Assembly: GCF_001015195.1 (NCBI RefSeq)
Contig: NZ_LDES01000093.1
Location: 1-64,000 of the forward strand
Direction of reading: 5' to 3'
DNA length: 64,000 nucleotides
Source: Sphingomonas sp. Y57
Lineage (GTDB): Bacteria; Pseudomonadota; Alphaproteobacteria; Sphingomonadales; Sphingomonadaceae
The notes beneath the pieces were generated by a model. The model was given only the letters and a program-made list of their open reading frames with translations. It did not search any database and was not told the origin of the DNA. The translations under genes and the position numbers were made by a program. Position 1 is the stretch's first letter. Every line of letters begins with the position of its first letter. Positions 63,961 through 64,000 of the stretch are shown here, piece by piece.

Positions 63961-64000
63961 ATGGACCACCTCGACGACATGCTCAGCCGGTTGCGGGAAG
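63961..64000 (+). CDS. Start of a gene cut by the window end
   Basis: An ATG at 63961, preceded by GGAGAAAC, begins MDHLDDMLSRLRE and runs out of the window. It is divergent from copC across 132 bases. Too little remains to name it. Confidence 0.45.
   Translation, partial: MDHLDDMLSRLRE

Overview
The window is a GC-rich stretch of an alphaproteobacterial replicon, most probably a sphingomonad (Sphingomonadaceae) plasmid. This is inferred from a Rep_3-type initiator with iterons and a linked parAB locus, from a backbone typical of sphingomonad megaplasmids (strawberry-notch helicase, ParB-like protein, ArdC, DUF2493 and DUF3768 proteins), and from the accessory gene content. I see no rRNA, tRNA or CRISPR array.

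Layout. 0-2.4 kb: a TniA/TniB-type transposition pair. 2.7-6.2 kb: a tyrosine recombinase, a divergent DUF1403-like gene and a RES/Xre-type toxin-antitoxin pair. 6.3-10.4 kb: the replication and partition core (parB, parA, repA), with two palindromes that look like parS or operator sites and eight iteron copies. 10.5-19.2 kb: ssb, a Toprim/zinc-finger protein, a methyltransferase-helicase of the strawberry-notch family, a ParB-like protein and an ArdC-like antirestriction protein. 19.2-22.8 kb: a six-gene arsenic operon (arsR, two different arsC, acr3, arsN2, arsH) with an operator overlapping the arsR start. 22.8-28.8 kb: small plasmid-backbone genes (DUF2493/SLOG, two HEPN-like proteins, a second SSB, a secreted nuclease, DUF3768) separated by long structured leaders. 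28.8-33.6 kb: a truncated VirB/Trb type IV secretion cluster fused tail-on to a ParA-like gene fragment. 33.7-36.8 kb: a quorum-sensing operon (two luxR, luxI and a PhyH dioxygenase). 37-38.7 kb: a winged-helix protein, an isoprenylcysteine methyltransferase-like membrane protein and a DUF2933 protein.

38.9-58.9 kb is a metabolic island. It holds a beta-CASP RNase / AMP-(thymidine) phosphorylase / PRPP synthetase-like operon, a FixJ-type regulator, oleate hydratase, a complete nine-gene N-ATPase operon (atpDCQRBEFAG, no delta gene, with Na+-type ligands in subunit c), a phasin-like protein, and a phaC-pta-ackA-fabI operon. Together these suggest a cassette for energy and redox balance when respiration is limited: ATP from acetyl phosphate, reducing power into polyhydroxyalkanoate, an auxiliary Na+ (or H+) pump, and RNA/nucleotide salvage. 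58.9-64 kb is a copper-resistance cluster (cueR, copA, methyltransferase, copD, copC).

The strongest unexplained signals are a purine-rich GAGGGGAGGG(GG)C element before five backbone genes, a hairpin with a compensatory base change about 130 nt before two unrelated genes, a pair of abutting perfect hairpins after the DUF3768 gene, and the rearrangement junction near 28.86 kb.
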